This document shows positions 7,456 to 15,843 of a stretch of 64,000 nucleotides of DNA, piece by piece. A program made the translations under genes and the position numbers. Each line of letters begins with the position of its first letter. The first letter of the stretch is position 1. Under the pieces are notes generated by a model, which saw only the letters and a list, made by a program, of their open reading frames with translations, was not told the DNA's origin and made no database searches. This stretch comes from RXOA01 sp964547105. Lineage in GTDB: Bacteria > Bipolaricaulota > Bipolaricaulia > UBA7950 > UBA9294. The stretch covers positions 62,001-126,000 of the forward strand of contig CAZJLO010000001.1 of NCBI GenBank assembly GCA_964547105.1, read 5' to 3'.

Positions 7456-9939
7456 ATGACGCTGCCAAGTATCCCCAAGTCGAAGCCACGTGAGGAGTCG
7501 TCGGCACCGATACGTCAGCCGCGCTGCCTGTTGTTTGCGTTTGCGGTGCTTTGTTTTGCGGTGCCTCTCTTTGTCTGGCCGACGGCGTCCGAGTACGGCT
7601 ACACGAAATCCGTCCTTGCCCTCGTCAGCGTCGGTCTCTTCTATGCGGCGTGGGGAATCCTTGCCTGGAAGCGGGGAACATGGGCGGTTCGCGTACCTCG
7701 ACTGATGTTCCCGTTTGCGCTGTTGGTCGGCTCTGCTTTGCTGTCGCTGCTCAATGCGACCAATGCCTCCGTCGTGCTGCAGAGCGTCGCCTTGATGCTC
7801 TGCTTCGGCGGGGTATTCTTCTTGGCCAGCAATCTCGCGCAACACCCGCGCGATGTTACGGTGATTCTCTTCTCTTTGCTCGCCGCTGGCACGCTGGCAG
7901 CCATCTATGGCCTTCTCCAATACGGTGGCGTAGTTCCCGGTGGCCCCGGGAACAGCCCGCTCGATCCCGTCATCTCCACCATGGGGAACCGCAACTACCT
8001 CGGAGGGTATCTCGCCTACCTCCTGCTACCGAGCATCATGCTTCTGATCCGATTGCGATCACGCTTCTTGCGGACGCTTTCGCTCATCATGATTGCCACT
8101 TGCTTTGGCGTCGTCCTGTTCGTTGATCAGACAGGAACCATGGTCGCGCTGTCGGTCGCTGTCGTCTTTCTCGCCGCCGCATGGGCGATTTTCCGTCCCG
8201 TGGCCCCGATTGCATCCAGCCGCCGCTGGTTGATCGCCCTTGTCCTATCGGCAACAGTGGTTGGGTTGTTCGCCGCTCCTTCCGGGCCGTTAAATTCCGT
8301 CGTCGTGCTATCCGATGATGGAAACACTTGGTTTTCCGACCTCTGGGCGAGAAGCTCGGGGCAAACGCGGTCCGACGATCGGTGGGTCGCCCTGGAGATG
8401 TTCAAGGATCACCCCGTTGTCGGNNNNNNNNNNATTCTTACCGTTTAACATGGAAATTGACCAAGCGTTCATTGCAGCTATCCTAACGGTAATTGGATAC
8501 TCGTTGAATGGGTCGCTCTGGAGATGTTCAAGGATCACCCCGTTGTCGGTGTGGGACTGGGAAACTACAAACTGGAGTTCATCCCGTACAAGGCGGCTTT
8601 CCTCGCTACGCCGCGAGGAGCTTCCTACACGACGCCGATCGCTCGTGCTGCACAAGCGCATAGCGAGTACGTACAAGTCCTTGCCGAATTGGGGGTCGTC
8701 GGCGGCATCGCCACGCTTCTACTGGCGGCATTTCTGTTCGCCGGTTTCTGGATCCGACTCCGCGCGAATCACCAAGAATGGGAGAGGCTTGATCTCCTGC
8801 TGTTGTTTGCCGGTGTCGTTGTGTTCTGCGTTCATGCCGCCGTCAGCTTCCCGGCGCATCTCCCGGCATCATCCTGGGCAGCCGTCGTGCTTCTCGGTCT
8901 GATCTTCTCGCCGGCCTACGGGGACAAGCAAGTGTTCGGATTGCGCTTGCCGGACCGCGCAATCCCGGCTGTGGCGGTGTTGCTGACCATCAGCGGAATC
9001 GCGGTCTCATTCATCGCGATCCGCGACCTTGGCGCCAACATTCAGTATCAGCGCGGCGTGAAGCTCCTGGATGCAGGCGATCCGGCTGGAGCGGAAGCAC
9101 TCTTTCTTGCGAGCATCCGCGCCGATTTCGCGGCCCGCCAGACGTACTACTACCTTGCCGCAGCTCAGCTCCAACAGGGGAAAATCGAGCAAGCCAGGGA
9201 GAACTTGGAGATGTGCTTCACGCGGTTCATCTCTGAAGAGATCTACCTTCAGTTGGCCAATGCCAGTCTCTCGCTGCAGGATCTCGATGCCGCGAATGAC
9301 TACCTCGATCTTCTCATGGCCTCTCGCCCTCCGAGGGAAATCGGATTCCAAGCATCCTACCTGCGAGCAGTGGCGGCGCAGCGAGGGGGTGATGCGGCGA
9401 CAGCCAACGAGATCCTGGAGCAGCTCATTGCAGCTCGGCCCGATTATGTTCGCGCCTATCCGGCGCTTGGCTACGTTCGCCGATTGCTCGGCCAGGAAGC
9501 GGAAGCAGAATTAATCCTCGCGATAGGACTTGATCTGATCACCAGCCGCATCGGTGACCTGGCAACGGTGATTTCGGGATCGGAAACCATCTACCTGACA
9601 GCGGAGCGTTACGGAGAGATTTCTCTTGAGATCGCCAACCTACTCGACGCGCTGACGCTGTATGCCAACCTTGCCCCGACTGATGAGGGAGTATACATGG
9701 CACTCGGCGATCTTCATCAGTTGAACGCAGCATTGAAGCTTGGATCCACGCCGCAGATGGCAGCGGCGGCGTACACCCGGGCTGAATCGATCGTCCGCTC
9801 CAAACTCGCTCTTCTCCAGGGGCGACAAGAACTGGGGGAGCTATCACCGTCGGAGATTGAGCAAATCGAGACAGAAGAGGCCGGCCTTCGGGACAAACTG
9901 CAAATTCTGTCCGCCGCTCTCAGCCGCTTGGAGGGTTGA
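7456..9939 (+). CDS. O-antigen-ligase-like membrane protein with TPR tail (broken by scaffold gap)
   Basis: Two open frames belong to one gene. The 5' part (7456-8423) encodes multiple membrane helices of a Wzy/WaaL-type polymerase-ligase. The 3' part (8550-9939) holds the family motif GVGLGNYK with AQAHSEYVQVLAELG, further helices, then tetratricopeptide-like repeats (YYYLAAAQLQQGKIEQA and following). Removing 8424-8549, which contains Ns, foreign DNA and a duplicated 40-mer, joins the halves in frame to about 785 aa. It probably acts in polymerising or ligating a surface glycan. ATG at 7456 is the likely start, since upstream codons lie inside the previous gene. Confidence 0.75.
8424..8433. 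other. scaffold gap (10 Ns)
   Basis: Ten N characters. The true distance is probably zero or negative, because the flanks repeat each other. Confidence 1.
8434..8509 (+). other. foreign secF (SecDF) fragment, likely misassembly
   Basis: This 76-bp stretch is visibly richer in A+T than its surroundings. One frame reads FLPFNMEIDQ then AFIAAILTVIGYSLN, the highly conserved SecF/SecDF transmembrane motif that normally continues NDTVV-DRIRE. The exact flavour resembles Bacteroidota SecDF. It stops abruptly where the duplicated 40-mer starts. It is most easily explained as a contaminating or chimeric read at the contig end. Confidence 0.8.
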
Positions 9940-9945
9940 TCCTCC

Positions 9946-9974
9946 TTGAACGATATGGGCGACGTTCCTATACT
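9946..9974 (+). promoter_or_regulatory. secA promoter
   Basis: TTGAAC (9946-9951), exactly 17 bp, TATACT (9969-9974). The expected transcript start (about 9981) coincides with an in-frame GTG and is only 9 nt before ATG 9990. No Shine-Dalgarno motif is present. Confidence 0.7.
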
Positions 9975-9989
9975 GACCCGGTGACTCCT

Positions 9990-12581
9990 ATGGGTACCCA
10001 TCGCTTCCGCCACGCCGTCAACTATCTTCTCGGGCAAACCGACGCCCAGCAGCTTGCCCGCTACGACAAAGAGATTCAGGAGATCAACGGGCGAGCTACC
10101 GAGGTCGCAGCGCTTTCCGACGCCGCGCTTCGCGAGGAGATTGATCGGTGTCGCCAGCGGCTCGCCGACGGCGCCCCACGCCAAGAGATTCGCCCCACCG
10201 TGTTCCCGATTATTCGCGAAGTCGCCGCACGGACCCTCGGCATGCGCCCGTTTGACGTGCAGATTCTTGGCGCGCTCGTCCTCGATGATCGAAAGATCGC
10301 CGAAATGCAGACCGGGGAAGGCAAGACCCTTGTCGCAACGATGCCGGCAGCGCTGAATGCCCTTCTCGGCAAGGTTCACGTAGTCACAGTCAACGACTAC
10401 TTGGCTCGGCGAGACCGGGAATGGATGGGGCCTGCATACGAGGCCGTCGGACTCACGGTGGGGCTTCTGCAGAACGGGATGGAGGTTGAGGAGCGGAAGG
10501 CGGCCTATGCCTGCGATATCATCTATGGGACCAACAACCAGTTCGGTTTCGATTACCTCCGCGACAACATGGTGTTGTACGTCGATCGAAAAGTGCAAGG
10601 CTCGTTGGACTTCGCCATTGTCGACGAAATCGACAATATCCTTGTCGATGAAGCACGGACACCGCTGATCATTTCCGGATCGACATCCGAGACCATCGAC
10701 CAGTATCGCAAGTTTGCCGGCATTGCTCGATCGTTTCGTCGGGATGCCGACTTCGAGATCGACGAAGAAGCGCGGCGACTGTCATTGACTGACGCCGGCG
10801 TCCACAAGGCGGAGCGGCTTCTCTCCATCGAGAATCTCTACGCTGAAACCGAGGAATCCCGCGACAACCAGAACTACCTGCTGAACGCTCTCCGGGCGCT
10901 GCATTTATTCAAGAAGGAGAGCCACTACATCGTCAAAGACCGCCGGGTCATGATCGTGGACGAATTCACCGGTCGACTGATGCCCGATCGACGCTTCTCC
11001 GATGGCCTGCACCAAGCCCTGGAAGCAAAAGAGGGCCTCACCGTTCAAAGAGAATCTCAGACGCTCGCTCAGATTACGCTGCAGCATTACTTCGGCCTCT
11101 ACGGAAGTCTGTGCGGCATGACGGGCACCGCAAAGACGGAGGAAGAGGAATTCAAGCAGATCTACGGTCTCCCCGTTCTCGAAATCCCGACGAACCGCCC
11201 GCTGATTCGTAGGGCTCTTCCCGACAGAATCTTCCGCACCGAAACGGCGAAGTTCGAAGCGATCGCCGACGAAACGAAGAATCTTCACGAACAAGGACGT
11301 CCGGTGTTGATCGGCACGAACTCGATCGAGAAGTCGGAACAGCTTTCCCGTCTGCTCAAGGCGCGCAAGCTGCCCCACACCGTCTTGAACGCCAAACATC
11401 ACGAGAAAGAGGCGGAGATCGTTCAGGATGCGGGTCAGCCGGGAGCGATCACCGTCGCCACAAACATGGCCGGACGTGGAACGGACATCAAGCTTGGAGG
11501 GAACGTCTCCGAGATCGGCGGTCTCCATGTAATCGGCTGTCAGCGCCATGAGTCTCGCCGCATCGACAATCAGCTGCTGGGGCGCGCCGGAAGGCAAGGC
11601 GACCCCGGCTCGTCGCAGTTCTACCTTTCTTTGACCGATGATCTGCTTCGAATCTTCGGCGGCGATCGGATCGGAGGGTTGCTCGATCGCCTAGGGATGG
11701 AAGAAGGGGAAGCAATCGAGCACGAAATGCTGACCGGGGCAATCCGGCGGGCGCAAAAGCGCGTGGAAGGACGCAATTTCGAGATTCGCAAGCGGCTGAT
11801 CGATTACGATATGGTCATGGCGAAGCAGCGCGACGCCATCTACACATTGCGAGACCGACTCCTGCTCCCCCCCCGAGATTCGTCCGAGAAGATCCCGCTT
11901 GATGATCTCGATGATCGATTCGATGAGCTGTTCGCAGAATACGCAACTGATCTCGTTTCTCGGTACGCCGACCCGTCGATTCCCGAGGAAGACCGGAATC
12001 TGGACGGACTGGGACGCGAGTTGGCATCGGTGATCGGACAGCTTCCGGCGGGACTGGCGGATGTCTCCCCCGAACAGCTGTCATCGACGCTTCTCGACCA
12101 ACTCCGCGCGGCGCTTGGCAGACAGAAAGAGAGATTGGGGCCCCAATTCCCGTTGATCGCCCGCTATCTGATGCTCGGAGTGATCGATGAGCAGTGGTTG
12201 GCGCATCTCTACACCCTCGACGATCTGCGCGAGGGGATCGGGTGGACCGCATACGGCGGAACCGACCCTCTCGTGACATTCAAACGCGAATCGTTCACCC
12301 TGTTCCAGCAGATGCTTGCCCGGGCCAGCGCAAAGATCGTTCGCCTCGTCCTCAGCGCCCGCCTTGCCCCGACCAAACCGGGGACGCCGAGCGGCGCGCA
12401 GCGCAATGTGCAACTTGTGCACGACAGCGCATCCGCTCTGGGGAATGCGCGGCAACGTGCCAGCCAACCCCCGCACGGCAAGTCGAAACCGGTCACGCAC
12501 CCGAAGAAGGTTGGACGAAACGATCCCTGTCCATGTGGATCGGGAAAGAAGTACAAGAGCTGCTGCGGAAGAGCCGACTGA
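9990..12581 (+). CDS. secA: preprotein translocase ATPase SecA, 863 aa
   Basis: The motor of the Sec export pathway, acting at SecYEG. Present are Walker A MQTGEGKT, the preprotein-crosslinking and scaffold regions, a second helicase half with ATNMAGRGTDI and GRAGRQGDPG, and a C-terminal zinc SEC-C motif (CPCGSGKKYKSCCG) that binds SecB or ribosomes. The start is ATG 9990, or GTG 9981 if the message is leaderless; the TTG at 9936 lies upstream of the promoter and is unlikely. It is transcribed separately from the preceding operon and converges with the ABC operon after 100 bp. Confidence 0.97.
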   Translation: MGTHRFRHAVNYLLGQTDAQQLARYDKEIQEINGRATEVAALSDAALREEIDRCRQRLADGAPRQEIRPTVFPIIREVAARTLGMRPFDVQILGALVLDDRKIAEMQTGEGKTLVATMPAALNALLGKVHVVTVNDYLARRDREWMGPAYEAVGLTVGLLQNGMEVEERKAAYACDIIYGTNNQFGFDYLRDNMVLYVDRKVQGSLDFAIVDEIDNILVDEARTPLIISGSTSETIDQYRKFAGIARSFRRDADFEIDEEARRLSLTDAGVHKAERLLSIENLYAETEESRDNQNYLLNALRALHLFKKESHYIVKDRRVMIVDEFTGRLMPDRRFSDGLHQALEAKEGLTVQRESQTLAQITLQHYFGLYGSLCGMTGTAKTEEEEFKQIYGLPVLEIPTNRPLIRRALPDRIFRTETAKFEAIADETKNLHEQGRPVLIGTNSIEKSEQLSRLLKARKLPHTVLNAKHHEKEAEIVQDAGQPGAITVATNMAGRGTDIKLGGNVSEIGGLHVIGCQRHESRRIDNQLLGRAGRQGDPGSSQFYLSLTDDLLRIFGGDRIGGLLDRLGMEEGEAIEHEMLTGAIRRAQKRVEGRNFEIRKRLIDYDMVMAKQRDAIYTLRDRLLLPPRDSSEKIPLDDLDDRFDELFAEYATDLVSRYADPSIPEEDRNLDGLGRELASVIGQLPAGLADVSPEQLSSTLLDQLRAALGRQKERLGPQFPLIARYLMLGVIDEQWLAHLYTLDDLREGIGWTAYGGTDPLVTFKRESFTLFQQMLARASAKIVRLVLSARLAPTKPGTPSGAQRNVQLVHDSASALGNARQRASQPPHGKSKPVTHPKKVGRNDPCPCGSGKKYKSCCGRAD

Positions 12582-12680
12582 GCCACCGCCCATGGCGGGA
12601 GCGGCTGTCGTCACAGCTTGGCCTTTCGACGCCGATCGTCTGTCTACCCCTGTCTCGATTCCTTGTCCCGAACCCGCCGG

Positions 12681-13469
12681 CTAGCACACACGCTCAAGCA
12701 ACAGCTCATCATCGACGACGTGGTGCTGCGCGAACATCCCGACCAACTCGCCCACGCTTGTGTCGGCCTTCTCTTCTCCGGCGATGTCGTAGATGATTTC
12801 GCCCTTGTGCATCATCACCAGTCGATCGCCAAGCTCGATCGCTTGCTCCATGTTGTGGGTAACCATCAAGGTTGTCAGCCCAAGCCGCTCAACAAACGCG
12901 CAGGTCATCCGCACGATCATCGCGGCGTTGCTTGGGTCGAGCGCCGCTGTATGTTCATCGAGCAGCAAGACCTCCGGCTGGGCCAGGGTCGCCATCAGAA
13001 TCGTCAATGCCTGGCGCTCTCCGCCGGAGAGTGTCGACACATGGCAATCGAGACGATCTTCCATTCCGATGTTCAACACCTCCAGCTGTTCACGAATGCG
13101 GTGTCGCATTCGCGATGGGAGGGCGAGTCGCAGCGTTCGATGGCCTCTCTTCGAAGCCAGCGCAAGGTTCTCCGCCACGGTCATCGACGGAGCCGTTCCG
13201 GCCAGCGGATCTTGAACAATACGACCGATCCGCCGCGCTCGGATGTGAGGCGGCACACCAGTGAGGTTCATGTCTGCCAGCCGGATCGTGCCCGTCGTGG
13301 GGGGAAACGTTCCTGCAATGAGGTTTAAGAGCGTACTCTTGCCTGCACCATTGGAGCCGATGATCGTGAGAAACTCGCCGGAACGAAGATCAAGATCGAT
13401 CTGCCGGATTGCCACCTTGCGGTCAGCTCCTATCTGGAAAACCTTGGAGACATCCTTCAGGCTCAACAT
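12681..13469 (-). CDS. ABC transporter ATPase (TrpZ-like), 262 aa
   Basis: The ATP-binding subunit of the three-gene importer. Walker A is GSNGAGKST, the signature is LSGGERQALT, and Walker B is VLLLDEHTAALDP. Its ATG overlaps the permease's 3' end by 7 bp. Family and gene order (binding protein, permease, ATPase) match the TrpXYZ / PF04392-type ABC systems proposed to import tryptophan or other small molecules. It ends 100 bp from the convergent secA. Confidence 0.9.
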   Translation of the reverse strand: MLSLKDVSKVFQIGADRKVAIRQIDLDLRSGEFLTIIGSNGAGKSTLLNLIAGTFPPTTGTIRLADMNLTGVPPHIRARRIGRIVQDPLAGTAPSMTVAENLALASKRGHRTLRLALPSRMRHRIREQLEVLNIGMEDRLDCHVSTLSGGERQALTILMATLAQPEVLLLDEHTAALDPSNAAMIVRMTCAFVERLGLTTLMVTHNMEQAIELGDRLVMMHKGEIIYDIAGEEKADTSVGELVGMFAQHHVVDDELLLERVC

Positions 13470-14362
13470 GCCCGCACCTTCCTCTGCCGACGTTCCCGAA
13501 GCGTCGGTGCCACCAGCGCCAGAATCACCAGGAGAGAGGTTACGAGCTTCATGTCACTCGCTTGGAACCCGATGACGTAGCCGTAGCGCAACGCCAGAAC
13601 CACCGCCATTCGGTAGATGATCGATCCAACCAGCACGCCGGCGGTCATCCATCCAATCCGCGAAGATCGGATCAGCGTAGCTCCGATGATAACGGCCGCC
13701 AGACCTGTCACGATCGTCCCGGTTCCCATTCCGACGTCTGCGAATCCGTTGTACTGCGCCACCAGGGCGCCGGAGAGGGCAACCAATCCGTTGGCAACAG
13801 CGACACCGAGAACCTTCATCGTATTGGTGTTGACTCCCTGAGCGGTGATCATCGCTTCGCTATCCCCGGTAGCGCGGAGCGCAAATCCGACCTCCGTGCG
13901 AAGAAACAGATCCAGCGCAAGCTTGACGCCAATCGCCAGAACGGCAATGAAAGTCAGGATCGCCACCGGTCCAAGCCCGGACCAGGCTGCATCGACAAGG
14001 CGCGTCACCGTGCCAATGCGAAGCAGGGACAGGTTCGGCCGTCCCATGATTCGCAGATTGATCGAATACAGCATGATCATCATCAGCACCCCCGACAGAA
14101 GGCTGGTGATCTTCAGCTTCGTATGCAGCAATCCGGTCACTGTTCCTGCCGCCGCTCCGGCGACGAACGCGATAACAAGAACGGAAAACGGATCAAACCC
14201 ATATTTGGATAAGAGAAGAGAGGCGATGGCCGCTCCGGTCACGAAGCTTCCGTCGACGGTGAGATCAGGGAAGTCGAGAATGCGATAGGTTAGGAAAATG
14301 CCGAGCGCGGCAATTCCGTAGGCCAGACCTTGTTCGAGTGCGTGTATGAGAAGCGTCTCCAT
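13463..14362 (-). CDS. ABC transporter permease (TrpY-like), 299 aa
   Basis: An integral membrane subunit with about eight to nine hydrophobic helices, of the branched-chain-amino-acid-permease-like fold. Typical segments include DFPDLTVDGSFVTGAA near the N-terminus and GLVALSGALVAQYNGFAD mid-protein, both characteristic of the permeases paired with PF04392 binding proteins. The start ATG at 14362 follows a GGGAGAT site. Confidence 0.88.
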   Translation of the reverse strand: METLLIHALEQGLAYGIAALGIFLTYRILDFPDLTVDGSFVTGAAIASLLLSKYGFDPFSVLVIAFVAGAAAGTVTGLLHTKLKITSLLSGVLMMIMLYSINLRIMGRPNLSLLRIGTVTRLVDAAWSGLGPVAILTFIAVLAIGVKLALDLFLRTEVGFALRATGDSEAMITAQGVNTNTMKVLGVAVANGLVALSGALVAQYNGFADVGMGTGTIVTGLAAVIIGATLIRSSRIGWMTAGVLVGSIIYRMAVVLALRYGYVIGFQASDMKLVTSLLVILALVAPTLRERRQRKVRAC

Positions 14363-14377
14363 CGCCGATCTCCCGTT

Positions 14378-15376
14378 TTATTCTTCGTTTCTGGTAAAAG
14401 ACACGCCGCCGTACAACACCGAAGACGCTCGCTCGACCACCGACGTCGGGAACACGAATCCGATCAACGCCGCTTCGTCGAGGTTCAAGTGAATTCCTGC
14501 ACCGGAAACGAACGTCACCGGGATCTCATTGGGGCGTACACCGCCGAGAATCCGCAATACAAGCTCCCCGGCCGTTAGGCCCAGATCGTAGTAGTCGAAT
14601 CCGACGGCAAGCGTTGCACCGGCAAGGCTAGTCGGATCGGCGACAAGAAACGGAATCTTCGCTTCTTGTGAGACGGAAAGGACGGAGTCAAGCGCCGAGA
14701 CGACCGTGTTGTCCGTTGTCACATACAGGGCATCAACCCGCCCGATCAACGACTGTGCAGCAATCGGTACGTTTGCCGACGTGTCCGCACTCGCCGCAAT
14801 CAGCGAGATGCCGAGGGCCTCCGCCGCTTCGCGTGCCATATTCGTCAGTACCACGGAATTCGCCTCTCCAGGGTTGTAAACGATGCCGATCGATTCGATG
14901 TCATCGGACAACGACTGAAGTAGCGCGATGTCATCAGCCACATTGATCATGTCCGAGACTCCGGTGACATTCTCATTGCCGCTCGGATCAGTGGCATCGG
15001 GAACAAGCTGAGCCCCAACTGGATCGGTGATGGCTGCGTAGATGACTGGGGTGTCCGTACCGCGGAACACTTCTGCCGCAGCTTGAGCCGTCGCTGTCGC
15101 AATCGCAACGACAAAATCCACCCCCTGTGCCTGGAAATTCTGGGCAACGGAAATCGCCACGGTGTAGTCTCCCTGAGCACTGGCAAGCAGGTACTCCACG
15201 TCAACTCCGTCTTCGTATCCGGCGGCCGTCAACGCATCGATCGTTCCCTGTTCCACTGCGTCGAGCGCCGGATGTTCCACGATCTTGCAGATTCCAATCT
15301 TCAGCGGGGCGGCCACGCCGACGAGCGAGGCACAAACCAGCAGCCCCAATATGATCAACAGTCCTTTTCGCTTCAC
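14378..15376 (-). CDS. ABC transporter substrate-binding protein (TrpX/PF04392 type), 332 aa
   Basis: An exported periplasmic binding protein with a signal peptide at residues 1-22 (KRKGLLIILGLLV core, cleavage near GVAA). The mature part has the type-1 two-lobed fold with IVEHPALDAVEQG and the hinge motif ALYVTTDNTVVSALD. The family includes TrpX-type amino-acid binders. The start is GTG at 15376 with AAGGAG just before it; this GTG overlaps the stop of a short upstream frame (GTGA). The operon appears controlled by the aromatic leader-peptide attenuator at 15561-15772, so an aromatic amino acid or precursor is the best guess for the ligand. Confidence 0.88.
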   Translation of the reverse strand: MKRKGLLIILGLLVCASLVGVAAPLKIGICKIVEHPALDAVEQGTIDALTAAGYEDGVDVEYLLASAQGDYTVAISVAQNFQAQGVDFVVAIATATAQAAAEVFRGTDTPVIYAAITDPVGAQLVPDATDPSGNENVTGVSDMINVADDIALLQSLSDDIESIGIVYNPGEANSVVLTNMAREAAEALGISLIAASADTSANVPIAAQSLIGRVDALYVTTDNTVVSALDSVLSVSQEAKIPFLVADPTSLAGATLAVGFDYYDLGLTAGELVLRILGGVRPNEIPVTFVSGAGIHLNLDEAALIGFVFPTSVVERASSVLYGGVSFTRNEE

Positions 15377-15409
15377 AACAGCTCCTTCGTCTTGTAAGCT
15401 ATTCCTCCT

Positions 15410-15482
15410 GCAGCCCTGGTCTCAGGGCTGCTCCGAAGCACCGCCCGCGGCAGCGATCTTTGCCGGTCCGTTGCGCGGGCGG
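15410..15482 (-). other. two stable hairpins in the 5' UTR before the binding-protein gene
   Basis: In the transcript, a 9-bp perfect stem pairs 15474-15482 with 15441-15449, and a second 9-bp stem (15423-15431 with 15410-15418, 4-nt loop) ends two bases before an AGGAGG motif. Neither has a T-run. They may protect the mRNA or modulate translation. An open frame of 60 codons (15555 to 15373) spans them and is of doubtful reality. Confidence 0.5.
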
Positions 15483-15560
15483 CGTCTTCCATCGTTGGGT
15501 TCCCACACGCTGAAGTCGGCTCACCTCCTTGCTGTTTGCGTAAATCCATTTCCATCCCCC

Positions 15561-15594
15561 AAAAAGAAAAGACCGCAGGCAAACGCCTGCAGTC
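15561..15594 (-). terminator. attenuator terminator upstream of TrpXYZ-type operon
   Basis: Read on the minus strand, a 10-bp stem (15585-15594 with 15571-15580, one G-U pair, 4-nt loop) is followed directly by TTTTCTTTTT. It lies inside the leader, 185 bp before the first structural gene and 35 nt after the stop of the leader peptide. That is the place expected for a transcription attenuator. Confidence 0.85.
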
Positions 15595-15599
15595 GGCAA

Positions 15600-15652
15600 C
15601 TGGCTTCTTCGGGACGCGCTTGTTGGTTGCTAGCGCGCCGCGCAGAAGCCAG
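15600..15652 (-). other. leader RNA 1:2 hairpin overlapping the leader-peptide end
   Basis: CTGGCTTCT in codons 28-31 of the leader peptide (15644-15652) is perfectly complementary to AGAAGCCAG (15600-15608), and inside it CGCGCT (15632-15637) pairs with AGCGCG (15615-15620). A ribosome stalled on the aromatic codons would mask the 5' arm. A second GGCTTCT copy lies earlier, at codons 19-21. I could not find a convincing antiterminator pairing by eye. Confidence 0.6.
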
Positions 15653-15734
15653 GGGTAAACCAATACCAGAAATAGAAGCCGGAGCTGATCGCGTGTCGCA
15701 ATTGGACTCGTTCGCTGCTCCGTGCTTGGTTCAT
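15630..15734 (-). CDS. aromatic-rich attenuator leader peptide, 34 aa
   Basis: A short open frame begins ATG-AAC-CAA at 15734 and ends TAG at 15630. Residues 20-26 (15657-15677) are seven aromatics in a row, FYFWYWF: three Phe, two Tyr and two Trp codons; another Phe is residue 30. The ATG is 9 nt after the -10 box, so the message is almost or fully leaderless. Position (promoter, peptide, hairpin, terminator, then transporter genes) matches classical amino-acid attenuators such as trpL and pheL, but here all three aromatics would be sensed. Scarcity would stall the ribosome and should prevent termination. Confidence 0.8.
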   Translation of the reverse strand: MNQARSSERVQLRHAISSGFYFWYWFTPGFCAAR

Positions 15735-15743
15735 CTTGGAGTC

Positions 15744-15772
15744 ACTATAGGCCGACACGGGCGGTCTGTCAA
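15744..15772 (-). promoter_or_regulatory. strong sigma70 promoter of attenuated ABC operon
   Basis: Minus strand TTGACA (15767-15772), 17 bp, TATAGT (15744-15749). The -35 box is perfect and the -10 differs at one position. Its -35 lies 8 bp from the back-to-back hrcA promoter's -35. Confidence 0.85.
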
Positions 15773-15780
15773 GACCGACA

Positions 15781-15809
15781 TTGACAACAAACCCAACGGA
15801 GCCTATCAT
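15781..15809 (+). promoter_or_regulatory. hrcA operon promoter
   Basis: TTGACA (15781-15786), 17 bp, TATCAT (15804-15809). The transcript start falls within the CIRCE element that follows. Confidence 0.85.
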
Positions 15810-15835
15810 TAGCAGACAGTAATCTTGAGTGCTAA
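15809..15835 (+). promoter_or_regulatory. CIRCE operator (HrcA-binding inverted repeat)
   Basis: TTAGCAGAC - 9 nt - GAGTGCTAA. The right arm is the perfect consensus GAGTGCTAA; the left arm has two changes from TTAGCACTC. It overlaps the -10 box and transcript start and lies just before hrcA, as expected for autoregulation by HrcA. Confidence 0.9.
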
Positions 15836-15843
15836 ATACGACG

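Larger units (their letters stand above)
8384..8549. repeat. 40-bp direct repeat flanking the scaffold gap
   Basis: Bases 8384-8423 and 8510-8549 are the same 40-mer with one mismatch (C/T at the eighth base). This looks like the overlapping ends of two contigs that were joined with Ns instead of merged. Confidence 0.85.

Noticed and set aside
8315..8902. ORF crossing the Ns and the secF fragment
   Set aside because: Created by the misjoin; it combines three unrelated pieces in wrong frames.
15373..15750. T-box riboswitch upstream of the TrpX-type operon
   Set aside because: No GGGTGGnACCGCG-like antiterminator or AGTA bulge was found; the aromatic leader peptide and terminator explain the region better.
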